A stretch of DNA of 20,229 nt from an uncultured Clostridia bacterium (GTDB taxonomy: Bacteria > Bacillota > Clostridia > Tissierellales > Peptoniphilaceae). Positions 6,378-13,612 of this stretch are shown one piece after another. The notes beneath the pieces were generated by a model. It searched no databases, was not told the origin of the DNA, and was given only the letters and a program-made list of their open reading frames with translations. A program made the translations under genes and the position numbers. Numbering within the stretch: position 1 is the first letter of the stretch; the number at the start of each line of letters is the position of its first letter. The stretch is taken from assembly GCA_945916025.1 (NCBI GenBank), contig CAMEGD010000017.1:1-20229 (forward strand), given 5' to 3'.

Positions 6378-6779
6378 ATGATAAATAAATTTTTGCTTTT
6401 TAGTGATAGGGGAAAAACTAAAATAATACTACCTCTTATGATTATGTCGATTTTGATTTTTACTCCTTTGGCAGATGTGCCAGGAATCTACATGTTTTTA
6501 GTTACTCCAAACCTAGGTTTTCTGCTACCTTTTTTAATACCTTTAACTCTTGTCATGCCATTTTTGTACGAAAGTAAAAAGGGATTTTTTCTCTATCTAT
6601 TTTTTATTATAAATGGTTGGAACATCTTAATGTTGTCCTTTTCAACAATAAATGCTTTTTCCATAATTAATATGGCTGAGCCTATCTTAATCCTAAGTAT
6701 TGTTTCATTTTTTGTATCTATTCTTTTGTCAGCTTATCTTATAATGGAAAATAAAAGTTTAAAGGAAAGAGCTATTTAA
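6378..6779 (+). CDS. Hypothetical small membrane protein
   Basis: I do not recognise the family. From the ATG at 6378 the product is 133 residues with about four hydrophobic segments, including IILPLMIMSILIFTPLADVP, FLIPLTLVMPFLY and SIVSFFVSILLSAYLIMENK; it ends in a short charged tail. The open frame extends upstream to a TTG at 6288, which adds another hydrophobic stretch (LSLFFYIIWSCVTIVSNTV). That start has no ribosome binding site and lies on the divergent ribU promoter. Neither start has a good site, and no convincing promoter was found, so it may be a truncated or poorly expressed gene. A weak resemblance to the C-terminal part of spore-germination permeases (GerAB type) is possible but unproven. 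It converges with the M20 peptidase gene at a shared terminator. Confidence 0.5.
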   Translation: MINKFLLFSDRGKTKIILPLMIMSILIFTPLADVPGIYMFLVTPNLGFLLPFLIPLTLVMPFLYESKKGFFLYLFFIINGWNILMLSFSTINAFSIINMAEPILILSIVSFFVSILLSAYLIMENKSLKERAI

Positions 6780-6788
6780 CTCCAATAT

Positions 6789-6832
6789 AAAAGGGCTTCA
6801 CCAGTCTTCTACTAGTAAGCCCTTATTTTTAT
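6789..6832. terminator. Bidirectional terminator between convergent genes
   Basis: AAGGGCTT pairs with AAGCCCTT at the outside, and ACCAGT pairs with ACTAGT inside with one G-U. T-runs lie on the right for the plus strand and a short one on the minus strand. Confidence 0.7.
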
Positions 6833-7932
6833 GCTTTTGCTATTTCAAGTATTAATTTTGCTCCGTTTACTATATCTTCTATTTTTATAAATTCATCTGT
6901 AGAGTGAGCCTTTGTCATACCTATTCCTAAGTTTACTGCTGGAATGCCGTTTAGGTTGTAATTGTTAGTATCTGATCCTCCCCCTGATTTTGCAGGTGAG
7001 AATTTAAATCCTAACTTTTCACAGGCTTTTTTAACAGTTTGTGCTGGTAGAGAGTCTTCTTCTACCTTAAAGGACTTGTAGGCTTCGATTACTTCAATTT
7101 CTGCCTCTATACCGTGCTTTTCTTGGGCGTCTTTTACGCATTTAACCATGTGGTCTACTTGGGCTTGTAACTTATCATTGTCTAGTGATCTTGCTTCAGC
7201 CTTTATTTCTACTGTATCAGTTACTATATTTGTAGGGCCGCCACCATTTATTAGTCCAATGTTAGCTGTGGTTTCTTCATCAATTCTCAACAACTTCATA
7301 TTTGAAATCGCATCTGCTGCTATTTGAATTGCTGATACTCCTTCTTCTGGAGCTACTCCTGCATGGGCAGATTTTCCTTTGAATACTACGTTTATTTTTG
7401 TTTGGGCTGGTCCTTGTAAAATTGTGTGTCCTGGAGAGCCACCTGAGTCTAGTACTATACCAAAGTCTGCATTTATTTTTGAATAGTCTAAAAGTTTTGA
7501 ACCAAATAGTCCACCTTCTTCTGAAATGGTAAAGGCAACTTCAATATTGTGATGAGGAATATTTTCTTCTTTTAGGACAGTTAACATTTCCATAATAGCT
7601 GATACTCCAGACTTGTCGTCTCCTGCTAAGATAGTGTCCCCTTTAGACCTAATTATTCCATCTTCACCTATAACTGGTTCTATCCCCCTACCTGGAGATA
7701 CTGTATCCATGTGGGATGAAAATAAAATTGTCTTGTCTCCTGTCCCCTTTAGCTTTGCTATAAGGTTTCCAGAGTTAGATCCTATTTCTTCTCCAGCCTT
7801 GTCTTCATATACTTCTAAGCCTAAATCTTCTAGGTCTTTTTTTAGTCTTTCCTTAAAGTTTTTTTCTTCCTTAGTTGGACTATCTATTTTTACATATTCT
7901 AAAAATCTTTCTATTACTCTTTCTTGTTTCAT
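6829..7932 (-). CDS. M20 family metallopeptidase, PepT-like (tripeptidase/YqjE group)
   Basis: The 367-residue cytosolic protein has the full M20 two-metal site: FSSHMDTV (His74, Asp76), LAGDDKSG (Asp105 bridging), ISEEGG (catalytic Glu138, ligand Glu139), VLDSGG (Asp162) and AHSTDEF (His343). A dimerisation/lid domain with GKSAHAGVAPEEGVSAI (about residues 185-205) sits between. Length and motifs fit the PepT-like group that removes N-terminal residues from short peptides; substrate range cannot be read off. The ribosome binding site AGAGGT is 6-7 nt before the ATG. It follows the AbgT transporter gene in the same direction, separated by a hairpin at 7975-8006, and I saw no clear promoter of its own. 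Import followed by hydrolysis of a small peptide or aminoacyl conjugate is a reasonable inference. Confidence 0.9.
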   Translation of the reverse strand: MKQERVIERFLEYVKIDSPTKEEKNFKERLKKDLEDLGLEVYEDKAGEEIGSNSGNLIAKLKGTGDKTILFSSHMDTVSPGRGIEPVIGEDGIIRSKGDTILAGDDKSGVSAIMEMLTVLKEENIPHHNIEVAFTISEEGGLFGSKLLDYSKINADFGIVLDSGGSPGHTILQGPAQTKINVVFKGKSAHAGVAPEEGVSAIQIAADAISNMKLLRIDEETTANIGLINGGGPTNIVTDTVEIKAEARSLDNDKLQAQVDHMVKCVKDAQEKHGIEAEIEVIEAYKSFKVEEDSLPAQTVKKACEKLGFKFSPAKSGGGSDTNNYNLNGIPAVNLGIGMTKAHSTDEFIKIEDIVNGAKLILEIAKA

Positions 7933-7974
7933 AATTTACCTCTTTTTTGCTATTACCCAATCTTTTCCTTTTAT

Positions 7975-8006
7975 AAAAAAATCACCGAAGTTTCCTACGA
8001 TGATTT
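7975..8006 (-). terminator. Terminator between abgT and the peptidase gene
   Basis: Minus-strand AAATCATCG pairs with CGGTGATTT (one G-U) around a 10-nt loop, followed by a T-run. Readthrough is probably needed for the downstream peptidase. Confidence 0.7.
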
Positions 8007-8014
8007 TAAATTTT

Positions 8015-9562
8015 TTAGCTTATATAAAGTGGTGCACCTGGTCCTACTGGAACTCCTAACAACATCCAAATTATTATAAATACTGTCCACATTATCAAGA
8101 ATGATACTGAATAAGGAAGCATAGTGGAAATTAAAGTTCCAAGTCCTTTGTCCTTATCATATTTTTGCATAAATACAACTATCATAGCAAAGTATGACAT
8201 TAATGGAGATATAATGTTTGTTGATGAATCCCCAATTCTGTAAGCAACTTGAGTAAGTGCTGGATGAATATTTAGGTTTACAAGCATTGGCACAAATATT
8301 GGAGCCATAATAGCCCACTTTGCTGATGCTGAACCCATAAATAGGTTTATAAAAGCTGATAAGAAGATAAATCCTACTATTAGAGGAATTCCTGTAAGTC
8401 CTACTGACTCAAGGAAGTGAGCTCCTGAAATAGAGATAATCTTGCCAACGTTAGTGTGGTTAAAGTAAGCTACGAATTGAGATGCGAAGAATGCAAGTAC
8501 TAAATATCCGCCCATTCCTTGCATACCCTTAGTCATAAACTTTACTAGGTCGTTAGAATCATTTAATGTTCCAGTAGCTTTTCCGTAGAATATACCTGGA
8601 ATCATAAATAATAATAGGATTGCTAACATTAAACCGCTTCCTAAGAAAGTCTTAATTTGGTCAATTCCTTCACCTGCTGTAGGGTCTCTAAATATTGTAA
8701 ACATCATAACAGCCATAATAATTAAATATATTACTGTAGCTATTCCTGCGTTTCTAAGTCCCCTGTGTTCAGCTTCAGTGATAGGTCTTTCTTCGTGTAC
8801 ATATTCACCAGTATAAGGTCCTAAGTTTGGTTCAACTATTTTTGTAGTTACAAGTGTTCCTACTAAAGTTAGTAAGAAAGTTGATGCAAATAAGAAGAAC
8901 CAGTTTGAAGTAGCTGCCATTTCTAATTGTTCCATGCCACCTATTCTTAAGGCTTCATTAGTTATACCAGTTAATAGAGGGTCAGTTGTACCTATTAATA
9001 AGTTAGCTGAGAATCCTCCTGAAACTCCTGCAAAGGCTGCCGCAAGTCCCGCTATCGGGTGCCTGCCTGCTGCCGCAAACATCATAGCCCCCAGAGGGAT
9101 AACTACAACATAGCCAGCATCAGATGCAATGTTTGATATTATACCTGCAAATACTACCGCTGCTGTTAATACGTTGCTATTTACACCTAAAAGCATTTTC
9201 TTTAGGGATACTTCGAATAAGCCTGTATGTTCAGCTACTGCTACACCTAGCATAGCTACAAGTACAGTTCCTAGTGGAGCAAAACCTGTGAAGTTTGATA
9301 CAGCTGAATTAAAGATATAATTGATTCCTTCTTTGTTTAATAACGATACAGCTGCTATTTCAACGTTTTCTCCTGCTCTAGCATCATAATATGGAAATAC
9401 ATTTCCAGTTCTAGCCATAATTTCTGCAACGACAATTAGAATAAGTGCCATTATTACGAAAATCATAGCTGGGTGAGGTAGAGCGTTTCCTACACGTTCA
9501 ACAGTTTTTAGAAAACCACCGACCTCATTGGCATTTTTAACATTTTTTGTGTTTTTTGCCAT
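8015..9562 (-). CDS. abgT: AbgT family transporter (p-aminobenzoyl-glutamate type)
   Basis: The protein is 515 residues with about 11-13 membrane segments, matching AbgT length. Recognisable points are the N-terminal FLKTVERVGNALPHPAMIFV, GFAPLGTVLVAMLGVAVAEHTGLFE, a SNIASDAGYVVVIPLGAMMF segment, FAGVSGGFSANLLIGTTDPLLTGIT (hairpin-like conserved region) and IGDSSTNIISPLMSYF near the C-terminus. The GDSSTN and SDAGYVVV motifs are typical of the AbgT fold. Founding members import p-aminobenzoyl-glutamate and some relatives export sulfonamides, so substrate is uncertain. AGGAGG precedes the ATG by about 6 nt. In known systems abgT is found with M20 hydrolases; here the neighbour is a PepT-like M20 enzyme rather than AbgA/AbgB, which suggests peptide or dipeptide use. 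Confidence 0.93.
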   Translation of the reverse strand: MAKNTKNVKNANEVGGFLKTVERVGNALPHPAMIFVIMALILIVVAEIMARTGNVFPYYDARAGENVEIAAVSLLNKEGINYIFNSAVSNFTGFAPLGTVLVAMLGVAVAEHTGLFEVSLKKMLLGVNSNVLTAAVVFAGIISNIASDAGYVVVIPLGAMMFAAAGRHPIAGLAAAFAGVSGGFSANLLIGTTDPLLTGITNEALRIGGMEQLEMAATSNWFFLFASTFLLTLVGTLVTTKIVEPNLGPYTGEYVHEERPITEAEHRGLRNAGIATVIYLIIMAVMMFTIFRDPTAGEGIDQIKTFLGSGLMLAILLLFMIPGIFYGKATGTLNDSNDLVKFMTKGMQGMGGYLVLAFFASQFVAYFNHTNVGKIISISGAHFLESVGLTGIPLIVGFIFLSAFINLFMGSASAKWAIMAPIFVPMLVNLNIHPALTQVAYRIGDSSTNIISPLMSYFAMIVVFMQKYDKDKGLGTLISTMLPYSVSFLIMWTVFIIIWMLLGVPVGPGAPLYIS

Positions 9563-9621
9563 TTTTTCCTCCTAAATTTATCTGTATTTAGTTAAAATAT
9601 TACGCTTTAACTATAATTCAT

Positions 9622-9650
9622 ATGATAACATCTATCATTTTAAATTTCAA
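9622..9650 (-). promoter_or_regulatory. abgT promoter
   Basis: Minus-strand TTGAAA (9650-9645), a 17-bp spacer and TATCAT (9627-9622); each box has one mismatch from consensus. It gives a leader of about 55 nt. Confidence 0.7.
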
Positions 9651-9670
9651 ATGGATAAAACCCCCTAATT

Positions 9671-9715
9671 ATGATTATATAAGGATAATTTATTTAAAGA
9701 TCTTTATATAATTAT
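9671..9715. repeat. Imperfect 16-bp inverted repeat upstream of abgT
   Basis: The arms at 9671-9686 (ATGATTATATAAGGAT) and 9700-9715 (ATCTTTATATAATTAT) pair almost fully with two G-U positions and a 13-nt centre. It lies 20 bp upstream of the abgT -35 box and has no T-run, so an operator or cruciform is more likely than a terminator. The rest of the 374-bp gap between abgT and the phosphorylase gene is AT-rich and, apart from the two promoters, shows nothing I can name. Confidence 0.45.
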
Positions 9716-9891
9716 ATATAATTACTTAAAAGTACATAAAAAATTTAGTTTTCGCTTCATTTTTCTTTATTTATATTAAATTATACTTCATATATTTTAA
9801 CTAATTTTAATTCATTTATGTTTATTTTTTTAAAAAAGTTTATGGTTATTTTAAATGATATTCTAATATATATAAGAAGACTATTTATTAA

Positions 9892-9920
9892 TTCCATACC
9901 AGGATTGTTTGTTGTATAAT
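9892..9920 (+). promoter_or_regulatory. Promoter of the nucleoside phosphorylase-deoC operon
   Basis: A perfect TATAAT (9915-9920) has a weak TTCCAT box 17 bp upstream. The start of transcription would be close to 9927, leaving a leader of only about 10 nt that begins at the AGGTGA ribosome binding site. A weak -35 suggests help from an activator. Confidence 0.55.
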
Positions 9921-9936
9921 CTTCTTAGGTGAATAT

Positions 9937-11238
9937 ATGAATATTATAGAAATTATTAATAAAAAGAAAAACAATAAGAGCCTTACTAAAGATGAGATTG
10001 ATTTTTTTGTAAATGCCTTTGTAGATGAGTCTATTCCAGACTACCAAGTTTCTTCCCTATTAATGGCAATATTATTAAGGGGAATGGATGAGGAGGAAAC
10101 TTCTAATTTAACTTCAGCTATGATAAATAGCGGTGGAAAAGTTGACTTATCCAGTATTTCTGGCATAAAATCAGACAAACATTCTACTGGAGGAGTTGGG
10201 GACAAGGTATCCTTAGTTTTAGGACCCTTAGTTACTTCTTGTGGAGTAAAACTTTCAAAAATGAGCGGAAAGGGCCTTGGTCATACTGGAGGTACTTTAG
10301 ACAAGTTACAGTCTATTCCAGGCTTTAACATTGAACTTTCTGAAGAGGACTTTGGAAAGGCTGTGAAGGATTATGGGATTGCCATTATTTCCCAAACTAA
10401 AAACCTAGTTCCAGCTGATAAAAAACTTTATTCCTTAAGGGATGTTACTGGAACAGTTGATTCTATTCCTTTAATAGCTTCTTCAATTATGAGCAAAAAA
10501 CTGGCATCTGGTTCTGACACTATCCTATTAGATGTAAAGTGCGGCACAGGAGCCTTTATGCAAGACTTTGATAGTGCAAAAATTCTAGCTAAGTCCATGG
10601 TATCCATAGGAAAAAACCATGGTAAGGACACTCGCGCTGTGATTTCAAATATGAACGAGCCTTTAGGTTATAGTATTGGTAACTCCTTAGAAGTCATAGA
10701 GGCCCTTGAAACCTTAAAGGGTAAAGGACCAAAAGACTTAGAGGACCTTTGTCTTTATGAAGGAGCCATAATTTTAATTCAAAATGGAATTGTAGATTCT
10801 ATAGAAGAAGGAAAGGCTATTTTATATGAAAATTTAAGAAATAATAAGGCCCTAGAAAAGTTTAAAGACCTAGTTAAGGCCCAAAGTGGAGATGAAAGGG
10901 TTGTAGATGACTATTCTATCTTGCCTATTTCCAAATATAAGACTGAAATAAAGTCTCCTACTTCAGCCTATATTAAGGGAATAAATCCCCTTAGTCTAGG
11001 AAATTTGTCTTCTGATCTTGGAGCTGGAAGAAAGGCCTTGGGAGATATTATTGACCACGGAATTGGTCTAGTCCTAAAGAATAAAACAGGAGATTTTGTA
11101 GAAAAGGGTCAGGTTCTCCTTACTGTTTATCACAACAAGGACTTGTCAGAGGATTTTATAAGAGACCTAGTTTCTGCCTTTGACTTTTCTGAAAAAGAAA
11201 CCTTAGAAAAAACTTTAATTTATGATTATATATACTAA
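9937..11238 (+). CDS. pdp: Pyrimidine-nucleoside phosphorylase
   Basis: The 433-residue protein is full length for the thymidine/pyrimidine phosphorylase family. It splits uridine, thymidine or deoxyuridine with phosphate to give the base and (deoxy)ribose-1-phosphate. The phosphate-binding loop DKHSTGGVGDKVS spans residues 80-92, followed by SGKGLGHTGGTLDKL (110-124), with the substrate segment YSLRDVTGTVDSIPLIASSIMSKKLA near 165-190. The C-terminal domain ends with GDFVEKGQVLLTVYHN. These match the Firmicutes Pdp, which accepts both uridine and thymidine, rather than the narrower DeoA, though sequence alone does not settle this. AGGTGA stands just before the ATG. Its stop (11236-11238) touches the ribosome binding site region of deoC, so the two are one operon for deoxynucleoside use. 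Confidence 0.95.
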   Translation: MNIIEIINKKKNNKSLTKDEIDFFVNAFVDESIPDYQVSSLLMAILLRGMDEEETSNLTSAMINSGGKVDLSSISGIKSDKHSTGGVGDKVSLVLGPLVTSCGVKLSKMSGKGLGHTGGTLDKLQSIPGFNIELSEEDFGKAVKDYGIAIISQTKNLVPADKKLYSLRDVTGTVDSIPLIASSIMSKKLASGSDTILLDVKCGTGAFMQDFDSAKILAKSMVSIGKNHGKDTRAVISNMNEPLGYSIGNSLEVIEALETLKGKGPKDLEDLCLYEGAIILIQNGIVDSIEEGKAILYENLRNNKALEKFKDLVKAQSGDERVVDDYSILPISKYKTEIKSPTSAYIKGINPLSLGNLSSDLGAGRKALGDIIDHGIGLVLKNKTGDFVEKGQVLLTVYHNKDLSEDFIRDLVSAFDFSEKETLEKTLIYDYIY

Positions 11239-11249
11239 TGGAGGAAGTA

Positions 11250-11888
11250 ATGAATTTAAGTAAGTACATCGACCATACCTTTTTAAAGGCTGATGGGAAA
11301 AAGGAAGACATTGACAAGTTAATTAGTGAAGCCAAGGAGTTCGATTTTAAGACTGTTTGCATAAATCCAAGTTTTATTGAATATGCAGTTGAAGAACTAA
11401 GGGATTCTGATGTAGAAGTTTGTACTGTAATTGGCTTTCCACTAGGAGCTATGTCTACAGAGTCTAAGATTTTTGAAGCTAGGGATGCTGTAGAAAAGGG
11501 AGCTTCTGAAGTTGATATGGTTATTAATATTGGAATGCTTAAGGACAGAAACTTAGATTATGTAAAATCAGAAATCAAGGCTATTAAGAACGCTTGTAAA
11601 AATAGGGTCCTAAAGGTAATTATTGAAACTGCACTACTTACTGAGGAAGAAATTAAATTAGCTTCTCAAGCAGTAATTGATGGAGGGGGGGACTTTGTAA
11701 AGACTTCCACTGGTTTTTCTACAAGGGGAGCTTCAGTTGAAGATGTAAAAATTATTAAAGGAGTTGTTGGAAACTCATGTATGATTAAGGCATCTGGAGG
11801 TATTAGAACCCACGAAGATATGATGAAAATGATAGAAGCTGGAGCTGATAGAATCGGAGCTAGCGCTGGAAAAGTTTTATTAGGCTAA
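11250..11888 (+). CDS. deoC: Deoxyribose-phosphate aldolase
   Basis: The 212-residue cytosolic class I aldolase splits 2-deoxyribose-5-phosphate into glyceraldehyde-3-phosphate and acetaldehyde. Family motifs are clear: YIDHTFLKAD at the start, VCTVIGFPLGAMSTE, EVDMVINIGML (Asp89, proton relay), KVIIETALLTEEEI, and FVKTSTGF with Lys151 as the Schiff-base lysine; MIKASGGIRT holds the second active-site Lys180. The ATG at 11250 is chosen because GGAGG at 11241-11245 precedes it by 5 nt; the earlier ATG at 11238 contains that ribosome binding site. It begins 11 nt after the phosphorylase stop. A phosphopentomutase, needed to link the two steps, is not in the window. Confidence 0.96.
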   Translation: MNLSKYIDHTFLKADGKKEDIDKLISEAKEFDFKTVCINPSFIEYAVEELRDSDVEVCTVIGFPLGAMSTESKIFEARDAVEKGASEVDMVINIGMLKDRNLDYVKSEIKAIKNACKNRVLKVIIETALLTEEEIKLASQAVIDGGGDFVKTSTGFSTRGASVEDVKIIKGVVGNSCMIKASGGIRTHEDMMKMIEAGADRIGASAGKVLLG

Positions 11889-11895
11889 ACAAATT

Positions 11896-11925
11896 GTAGG
11901 ACCTTTAAAAGGCCCTACTTTTTTT
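11896..11925 (+). terminator. Terminator of the pdp-deoC operon
   Basis: GTAGGACCTTT pairs with AAAGGCCCTAC (one mismatch) and is followed by seven T. It lies at the end of the convergent TraX-family gene. Confidence 0.85.
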
Positions 11926-12640
11926 ATACTATATAAATGTTATTTATTAAGACGACTATAAGATACAAAATTAAAAGATGGACTGGGTAAAATAAGTATA
12001 GCCACCTACCTGCTCCCATGCCCTTTTTGCCATTATACAGGGCTACAAATATTAAGGAGATTAATCCATAAGGAGTGTTACTATATATTAAACCTCCCCA
12101 TACTAGATACTTTATATATTCAAAATTTCTTAAATAATAAAAGACTCCCAATAATACTACTCCATAAGCTCCATAATCTGTGTGTAAATATTCCCCTAAA
12201 AAGGCACCTAGGATAATTAGGCCAAGGCCTATAAAGTCATTGTTTACTCTTTTGCCTATATAAAGAGGTATAATCCCAAGTAAGAATGTAAATATTACAT
12301 TTTGGGCTGCTGGAAAAGTTAAAGAGTTACTAATAGCCAAGTTAAATGGTATTTCTGATACTAGGGCAAAGATAAAAAGCCTAATAATATACTTTTTTAT
12401 GTCCTTTGTGTGGATAAAACCTTCTACTATGGAAAAGCTAAAAAGTGGAAAGGATATCCTTCCTATAGTCCTTAATATATTATAAAGTTCATAGAGGGAA
12501 TTTTGGTCAATAGGAAAAGAATATGACCCGTAGTTTGCCATTAGGTTTATAAGTATAACAGCCCCAATATGGTCAATTAACATAGTTACATATGCAATTA
12601 TCTTTAAGTCTCTCATTGATAAAATCTTGTATGGTTTCAT
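11924..12640 (-). CDS. TraX family integral membrane protein
   Basis: From the ATG at 12640 the protein has 238 residues and about seven to eight hydrophobic segments. Its beginning (LKIIAYVTMLIDHIGAVILI) and middle (TIGRISFPLFSFSIVEGFIH, YIIRLFIFALVSEIPFNLA, NVIFTFLLGII) are the conserved TraX/acyltransferase-like core. The founding member, F-plasmid TraX, is required for N-acetylation of pilin; chromosomal Firmicutes homologues have no settled role and may acylate surface components. The open frame continues 12 codons upstream to a TTG at 12676, but that region holds a promoter and the rpsD terminator. A TATAAT sits 6 bp before the ATG, so the message may have no leader; no ribosome binding site is present. 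The next internal Met (12616) also lacks one. No conjugation genes are nearby. Confidence 0.85.
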   Translation of the reverse strand: MKPYKILSMRDLKIIAYVTMLIDHIGAVILINLMANYGSYSFPIDQNSLYELYNILRTIGRISFPLFSFSIVEGFIHTKDIKKYIIRLFIFALVSEIPFNLAISNSLTFPAAQNVIFTFLLGIIPLYIGKRVNNDFIGLGLIILGAFLGEYLHTDYGAYGVVLLGVFYYLRNFEYIKYLVWGGLIYSNTPYGLISLIFVALYNGKKGMGAGRWLYLFYPVHLLILYLIVVLINNIYIV

Positions 12641-12646
12641 AATTTG

Positions 12647-12676
12647 ATTATACCTTATTTTTAAAAGTTTGCACAA
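12647..12676 (-). promoter_or_regulatory. Promoter of the TraX-family gene (possibly leaderless)
   Basis: Minus-strand TATAAT (12652-12647) is perfect, with TTGTGC (12676-12671) 18 bp upstream. Transcription starting about 7 nt after the -10 would fall on the A of the ATG at 12640. Confidence 0.55.
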
Positions 12677-12704
12677 AAAAACACCAAATTAATGGTGTTT
12701 TTAG
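12671..12704 (-). terminator. rpsD terminator
   Basis: Minus-strand AAACACCA pairs with TGGTGTTT around TTAATT, followed by a run of T. It starts just past the rpsD stop codon, and its T-run overlaps the -35 box of the TraX-family promoter. Confidence 0.8.
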
Positions 12705-12709
12705 TTTCA

Positions 12710-13306
12710 TTAGATAAGTCTTGAGTAAAACTCAACAACTAAGTTATCTTGAATTTCTATTGGAACTTCGTTTCTTTCAGGGTATCTTAGGTAAGTACCT
12801 TGGAAGTTTTCTTCTTTATTTAAGTAAGGAAGATTGTTTAAGAAAGCTCCTTCATAGTTTTCTTTTAAGATAGCAACTTTTCTAGATTTTTCTTTTAGAC
12901 TAATTTTTTGTCCTGGCATAACTTGGTATGCTGGGATATCTAATTTTTTGCCATCAACTAAGATGTGGCCGTGGGAAACTAGTTGTCTTGCTTGTCTTAT
13001 TGATGAAGCAAATCCTAACCTGTACACAAGGTTGTCTAGTCTTGATTCTAATTGTTTTACTAGGTTGTCCCCAGTAGGTTCATTAGACTTTAATGCCTTT
13101 TCTACATATGATCTGAATTGTTTTTCCATTACATTGTAGTATTCTCTTAGTCTTTGTTTTTCTAAAAGTTGCATTCCGTATTCAGTTAACTTCTTGTCTG
13201 CTCTTGATTGGCCCTTGCCCATTCTTTTTTCAGCTTTAGGTAGGCCGTACACATTAAGTCCAAGACGTCTTACTTGTTTGCATCTTGGGGATCTCATTCT
13301 TGCCAT
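12710..13306 (-). CDS. rpsD: 30S ribosomal protein S4
   Basis: The 198-residue protein matches bacterial S4 over its whole length: N-terminal MARMRSPRCKQVRRLGLN, EKQRLREYYNVMEKQFRSYV, and the S4 RNA-binding domain LESRLDNLVYRLGFASSIRQARQLVSHGHILVDGKKLDIPAYQVMPG (about residues 89-137), ending VEFYSRLI. S4 binds 16S rRNA and nucleates the 30S body. The frame starts four codons earlier at 13318, but that ATG forms part of the AAAGGATG ribosome binding region; the MAR start is the family norm. The Cys in RSPRCK replaces part of the four-Cys zinc site found in some S4 proteins, so this is a zinc-free (C-minus) type. It is encoded alone, away from the alpha operon, as in many Firmicutes. Confidence 0.97.
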   Translation of the reverse strand: MARMRSPRCKQVRRLGLNVYGLPKAEKRMGKGQSRADKKLTEYGMQLLEKQRLREYYNVMEKQFRSYVEKALKSNEPTGDNLVKQLESRLDNLVYRLGFASSIRQARQLVSHGHILVDGKKLDIPAYQVMPGQKISLKEKSRKVAILKENYEGAFLNNLPYLNKEENFQGTYLRYPERNEVPIEIQDNLVVEFYSRLI

Positions 13307-13358
13307 TTTTTTAAACATCCTTTATAAATTATTTGCCGCGTAATTTATACCAAGAAAT

Positions 13359-13387
13359 ATATTACAACATATTCACTAGTTTGTAAA
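13359..13387 (-). promoter_or_regulatory. rpsD promoter
   Basis: Minus-strand TTTACA (13387-13382), a 17-bp spacer and TAATAT (13364-13359). The leader would be about 45 nt, too short for a large S4-type autoregulatory leader. Confidence 0.75.
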
Positions 13388-13451
13388 GGGCTTTTCCTGG
13401 TTTTAGATGCTTCTTCCTATATTGTACATATTTTTCTTTAATTAGTTTATC

Positions 13452-13504
13452 TTTTAACTATCGCTTTAAAAGCGGTCTAAAAATTAGACGTTTTATAGTT
13501 GAAA
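13452..13504. repeat. Compact palindrome able to form a three-way junction
   Basis: Outer arms TTTTAACTAT (13452-13461) and ATAGTTGAAA (13495-13504) enclose two adjacent hairpins: CGCTT/AAGCG (13462-13474) and GTCTAA/TTAGAC (13475-13489), then GTTTT. Nearly every base is paired. It lies between the divergent rpsD and XRE promoters and outside both predicted transcripts. A six-T run follows at 13511. Function is unknown: candidates are a small RNA, an operator, or the end of an element. Confidence 0.6.
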
Positions 13505-13549
13505 AATCTATTTTTTCTTTAATTTATTTTTAATATTTGCTAATAATTG

Positions 13550-13578
13550 TTGAATTATTTAAAGATATTTAATATAAT
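13550..13578 (+). promoter_or_regulatory. Promoter of the XRE/cupin regulator gene
   Basis: TTGAAT (13550-13555), a 17-bp spacer and a perfect TATAAT (13573-13578), about 30 bp before the start codon. Confidence 0.75.
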
Positions 13579-13612
13579 TTAGTATATAAGTCCTATCAAA
13601 GGAGTGATATTT

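Noticed and set aside
7613..8059. 148-codon plus-strand frame over the start of the peptidase gene
   Set aside because: It is antisense to the metal-binding region of the peptidase, spans a terminator and has no ribosome binding site.
11238..11249. Earlier ATG for deoC at 11238
   Set aside because: The GGAGG that serves the ATG at 11250 is inside this extension, and the family normally starts near the later Met.
13452..13504. Purine or other known riboswitch at the three-way junction
   Set aside because: The conserved loop sequences of purine aptamers are missing, the loops are only 3-5 nt, and the site is not inside a predicted leader.
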